A DNA stretch of 64,000 bases from contig NC_083603.1 of the NCBI RefSeq assembly GCF_029168945.1, forward strand, positions 41,912,396 to 41,976,395. Reading direction: 5' to 3'. The notes beneath the pieces were generated by a model. It was not told the DNA's origin, searched no databases, and saw nothing but the letters and a program-made list of their open reading frames with translations. Made by a program: the position numbers and the translations under genes. Source of the stretch: Cannabis sativa (Eukaryota; Streptophyta; Magnoliopsida; Rosales; Cannabaceae). Of the stretch, positions 60,358 to 64,000 are shown piece by piece. The stretch's first letter is position 1; each line of letters opens with the position of its first letter.

Positions 60358-61806
60358 TTAGGACATGTTAACATGGACACTAGCATTCTTGGTTGATTTA
60401 CAGATAGGGCAAGTGTGAAGAGAAGAACCACACACAGTACAAAGACAGAGATGTCTACATGGTAAAAGCAACACGCATGACTCTTCCTTCCCACAATTCC
60501 TGCAAAGCCTATTGTGATTGATTGTACTCGTAGTATTATTACTGGTTGTCGTACACCTCACGTTACTTGTCGTTTCCAAATCAACGACATCTATTTTGTT
60601 GTTATTATGATTGACGACGTCGTTTAATGTACTCCTCCACTCTCCTAATACTGCTCCTGTTTCTATTACGTCGTCGTTTTCGCCACAACAAGATTGGGCA
60701 TCGTCAGCTAGTGCGGCTGCCAATGTGTTGGGTTGAAGGTCATCGTCTTCGTCTTCGTCGTTTTCGTTATCGATGTTTACGTCTTCTGGTAATAATCCGG
60801 CACCGGCTCCGGCGACGCAGCGAGTATTGCGGTTGTTGTGATTGTTGTTGTCTTTGACTTGTGCTAATACATGTTCGAGATTTGTTCTGAGAGCATTGGC
60901 GGTTTCTTGATTGGTTTGTGCTAAGTCTCTCCATATTTGATTCTCTACGCATAATGTCTTTACTCTTTCTTCTAATGCCCAATTTAACTTCCCAATCTTC
61001 TCAATCTCTTCTTCTTTGGCTTTTAGTCTCTTCATCATTCCTATCTCTATTGCCTCCATTATTCTCCGAGCTTGTTTTTTCCTCCTTTCATCAACTTCGA
61101 TCCTCACTTTTTCCATCTGAATTTATTAGAACAATAATGAAAAAAAAAAACCATTAATAAATTTGTAAACAGAAAAATAAGAAGAAGAAGAAGATAGTTT
61201 CTTAATTCTTATTAATAATACTTACATGTTGAGAAATAAGGCGATCGAGGTCGAATTGCTGTTGCTGGATTTGATAAGAGAAATCTTCACCGAGAAACGA
61301 AAACGGAGAAGTAGAGGAGTTCTTGTAATAATGAATCGGTTGAGTAGTTGTTGTGGAGGTACAAGGAGGAAAAGAGAGGAATGAAGGATTGACGTTGTTA
61401 ATGGCTGCAGATGAGTCTCTAGACCGTTTTCTAGAAAACGACGTCGTCGTCGTTGTCGGAATATTGTAAGTAAGTCCGCTATCGGATTTCTTGGCCGTCT
61501 TGGGAGGAGGAACCGATGAATCGTTGTACATGGGATTGTACACAGGAAGGAGAGTCTCAGTCGGTAGAGGAAGACCTCCGTGATATCCCATCTGAGTAGT
61601 AGTACTGTTATACATATTTGTATTAGCTTCAATTGGATTATTCATCATTTCTCTGTAACAATAATAATCACCATTTTGAATCAGCTTTACAATTTCACAA
61701 ACACATACAGAAAAGAAAAAGAAGAAGACGAAGAGATTAATTAGTACCTGTTGGCAATGAGTTGATGAGAATGAAAGAGATTAAGGTGACGAGCTTCAAC
61801 AGCCAT
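60358..61806 (-). CDS. BOI-like RING E3 ubiquitin ligase
   Basis: Three exons on the minus strand: 61748-61806, 61226-61652 and 60358-61116; 1245 bp, 414 aa. The N-terminus MAVEARHLNLFHSHQLIANR is a hallmark of the family; a Ser/Thr/Asn-rich part with FSRKRSRDS follows. Then comes the BOI-specific region with coiled coil (SQHMEKVRIEVDERRKKQAR, RRIMEAIEIGMMKRLKAKEE, LNWALEERVKTLCVENQIWR), an acidic spacer, and a C-terminal RING: CRNCGKEE...LLPCRHLCLCTVCGS...TCPICKSTKNASVHVNMS, with the full Cys/His set. BOI and BRG1-3 (Botrytis susceptible1 interactor group, also called S-RNase-binding-protein-like) ubiquitinate BOS1 and restrain cell death and GA responses in Arabidopsis (established). Which member cannot be fixed. 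The promoter side has several ABRE/G-box cores. Confidence 0.93.
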
Positions 61807-62399
61807 AGATGATAAAGGCCTGCCTTTATAATATTTGATGATATTATATATCGATCACAGTGTATGCGTTTTGGGTTTTGGTTCTTGTTCTTGGTTCCGT
61901 TTGAGTATTGGTTTTTCGAGAGAGAATATAGAAAAAAAGAGAGAGTAGGAGAGGTATAAGAGAAAGTTAATGGGAGAGAAGAAATGAACAAAATGGCATG
62001 CAATAGAGGTGGCAAGGATGTATGGTGGGGTTTATTTAGGGTTTGGTTGGGTTAGGAGAGAGAAAATAATTAATTATTATTTATTTATTTAATTAATAAA
62101 CGGAAAAAAAATCGACCTCAGATGAGTAAAGAAAGGAAAGAGAGAGAGAGAGATTCGGTTACCTAAAAGGCCCTTGTTCTTTATTACTTGATTTGCTTTT
62201 AAAAAACAGAAAGCAGAGATCCGGTCAAACCGTAATACTAGCTCATTGTTAGGGGCAAATCCGGAATATTAACCCATGTTTATCGGAACTGGGTAGGTTG
62301 CTTTTTCTTTTCCTTTTTTTTTTAACGGACACGGTAAAAAAGATACTTTGCTATTAAGGTGAGGTGAGGTGGAGATTTTAATAACTGACATCCTGGGTA
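61807..62399 (-). promoter_or_regulatory. 5' UTR and core promoter of the BOI-like gene
   Basis: Positional. GA/CT-rich tracts at 61915-61985 and 62130-62160 mark the probable leader; on the minus strand AACCCTAAATAAACC at about 62028-62042 contains a telo-box-like AACCCTAA and TAAATAA. Confidence 0.4.
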
Positions 62400-62865
62400 T
62401 CTGCCACGTAGACCTGCCGACTGGGGCCTGTTTAGAATCGCCACGTAAGCAAAGATACAGTCCAAAACCAAAACGAAACCCTTTTTATATTATCTCTTTC
62501 TCTTTTTTCTCGTCCCTGAACAACGTGATGGGGTGGGAGTAGTAGTAGTGGGACCCAGAAAAAATTTACACGTGTGGGTCAGGATGAGTGAGTGAAGAGA
62601 AGTTAAGGAAGTGGACAAAATTACCCTTCTGGACACGTGCGAGAGGGTCCGCCAGCGTGGAGTTTTTTAATGGGCCCCATTGTGGGCCCGGGTAAAGCCC
62701 AAAGTGACCGTGTTGTTTTTGGGTGGGTACGGTGTACCTGTACTCTAGTGCCTGATCCCTTTTGGCAGTTTCTTACTTTGAGGACAGCTTATTTCACGGC
62801 TGCTCGCATGGGAGAAACGTTGGGTCTCAAAACTTTTGGACTGTTCTAACGCCACGTGTCAATCA
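62400..62865 (-). promoter_or_regulatory. cluster of ACGT-core (ABRE/G-box) motifs
   Basis: GCCACGTAGAC (62403), GCCACGTAAGC (62441), ACACGTGTGG (62569), GACACGTGCG (62632) and GCCACGTGTC (62852) lie within 460 bp upstream of the BOI-like gene. Such groups of bZIP/bHLH binding cores are typical of ABA- or light-responsive promoters. Function is inference. Confidence 0.5.
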
Positions 62866-64000
62866 ATTAACTCATCTTTTCTTATCATGTCCACGGTTAC
62901 TATTGTGTGACCGCATTCTTATCCAATCAAATCACGGCCTTACATTTATTTTTAATCTAAATTACTTAATTACTTCTCCCAAAACATTGAATGCATTAAA
63001 TGATGGTGTGAAAGGTGTGAAGATTTGGACAAACAAAAAAATAATTTTTTTTTTATTTGTGAGATTTAAGAATATAATAATTTATTATTTATAAGTATAT
63101 TTAATAATAATAATAATAATAATATATTAAAATTAAGATAGAGCGATTCTTAACTTGCACGGGTAATAAGCATTGGTCTTTGATAATATATTTTTAAAAA
63201 AATACTGTACTGAACGTGATCGTACCAGAACATGATAAGTACAAATATACGATTTAATTATTATTTTGTATAAAGTGGACAAAAATCGAATTGTTTATAT
63301 AAAGAATAAATTATATTTTATATAAGACACATAAGTTTGATCTAAATTCATGTATTTGTTTGTTTTTTTATGTATTTAGACTAATTAATTCACACATCAC
63401 GCTAATCTTAAAGAGAGAGAGGTTGAAAAGATATGATTAAATTATTTTTATATTAATTTTAATTAATTAATTAATTAATTTCCCAATAGAGAATCAAATC
63501 TGTAGAGTGCTCGAAAAGAGAGCATGGACCCAATATTAAGAATTGCCATAAATAATTGACCTTTTCAGCTTTTGAACTTCCATGTATCATTAATTGATTG
63601 GTGTTCATTGTTTTGGCCACCACTTAAATTATATATGTATTTAATCGAAATGCATGCACTAATAATTAATTTAATTTAATGAAATGAAATGAATGAGTGA
63701 ATGGTTACATGACAAAATTAACCATTAACACAATAACTTAATTGTCATATCCATTCTTTCTTTCTCTCCATCAATCAATAATATATATATTAATATTATT
63801 GTCCACATCAATATTTAATTCAATGGAAAAAAGTTATTAAATTCGTAAATATTATTTTGATTGAATACTTTAGTAGTAGTTGATGTTTTGATGATGATCA
63901 TATTATATATGATAAAAATATATATTCATATTCATATTTAATATTTATTAGTTAAACACTCGCAATTAATAAGGCCTACTTTCTTGCTTTTGAAATTTTC
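62866..64000. other. AT-rich DNA to window end
   Basis: No gene seen. (AAT)n at 63102-63123, several TTAATTAA runs (63455-63482). The open frames at 62637-62849 and 62762-63094 overlap the regulatory stretch and show no family. Confidence 0.4.

Noticed and set aside
60627..60857. Arg-rich plus-strand frame opposite the BOI-like gene
   Set aside because: Antisense of an Asn/Asp-rich coding part.
62637..63094. Two overlapping plus-strand frames near the right end
   Set aside because: No family, no repeat of known motifs; lies in the regulatory stretch upstream of the BOI-like gene.

Overview
This is a window of AT-rich eudicot nuclear DNA. The evidence is multi-exon genes with canonical GT/AG introns, plant-specific families (a NAC factor, a BOI-type RING ligase, a PORR protein, a plastid rhomboid) and plant transposons (Copia, CACTA, Helitron, LINE, hAT-like, fold-back MITEs). 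Cannabaceae or another Rosales member would fit the general look, but that is only an impression.

Eight cellular genes are supported. Left to right they are: the last exons of a NAC transcription factor of the NAC042/JUB1 type (1-1202, +); a nuclear-envelope NEMP/PNET2 protein (1924-5375, -, ten exons); the atypical kinase RIO1 (7479-10908, +, twelve exons); a PGAP3/Per1-like GPI-remodelling protein (27553-30116, +, five exons); a plastid rhomboid-like protein resembling RBL11 (30927-33415, +, seven exons); elongation factor eEF2 (37356-40171, +, 843 aa); a PORR-domain organellar RNA-splicing protein (43068-44243, +, one coding exon); and a BOI-like RING E3 ligase (60358-61806, -, three exons). 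The exon joins I derived keep each frame open and give plausible full-length proteins. There is no operon-like logic; the genes are independent housekeeping or regulatory genes.

The interval 12373-24001 is one Ty1/copia retrotransposon on the minus strand. It has two 508-bp LTRs with about five differences, a perfect 5-bp target duplication (GGTGA), a tRNA-iMet primer-binding site and a polypurine tract. It is broken by frameshifts and carries an internal, nearly identical 1.2-kb duplication of the integrase/linker region. The two copies flank a 2.8-kb CACTA element, itself a gene-capturing (Pack-CACTA) element with pieces of a nucleotide-sugar transporter and a LIM-domain gene. The retrotransposon leader is unusually long, about 2.2 kb. 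It holds nine copies of a 16-bp palindrome and four successive hairpins whose loops share a CTGTGG core.

Other mobile DNA includes a LINE 3' fragment joined to a ~49-bp minisatellite (24465-25720), two related Helitrons on the minus strand (34041-35775) with a perfect 234-bp tandem duplication, a Helitron-type 3' end beside a broken RPA1-like gene (53562-54471), an hAT-like element with an 8-bp target duplication (5568-6048), and several fold-back MITE families shared between intergenic regions and one intron.

The 16 kb between the PORR gene and the BOI-like gene holds no intact protein gene that I can see. It is AT-rich with microsatellites, MITEs and a few exon-like blocks.
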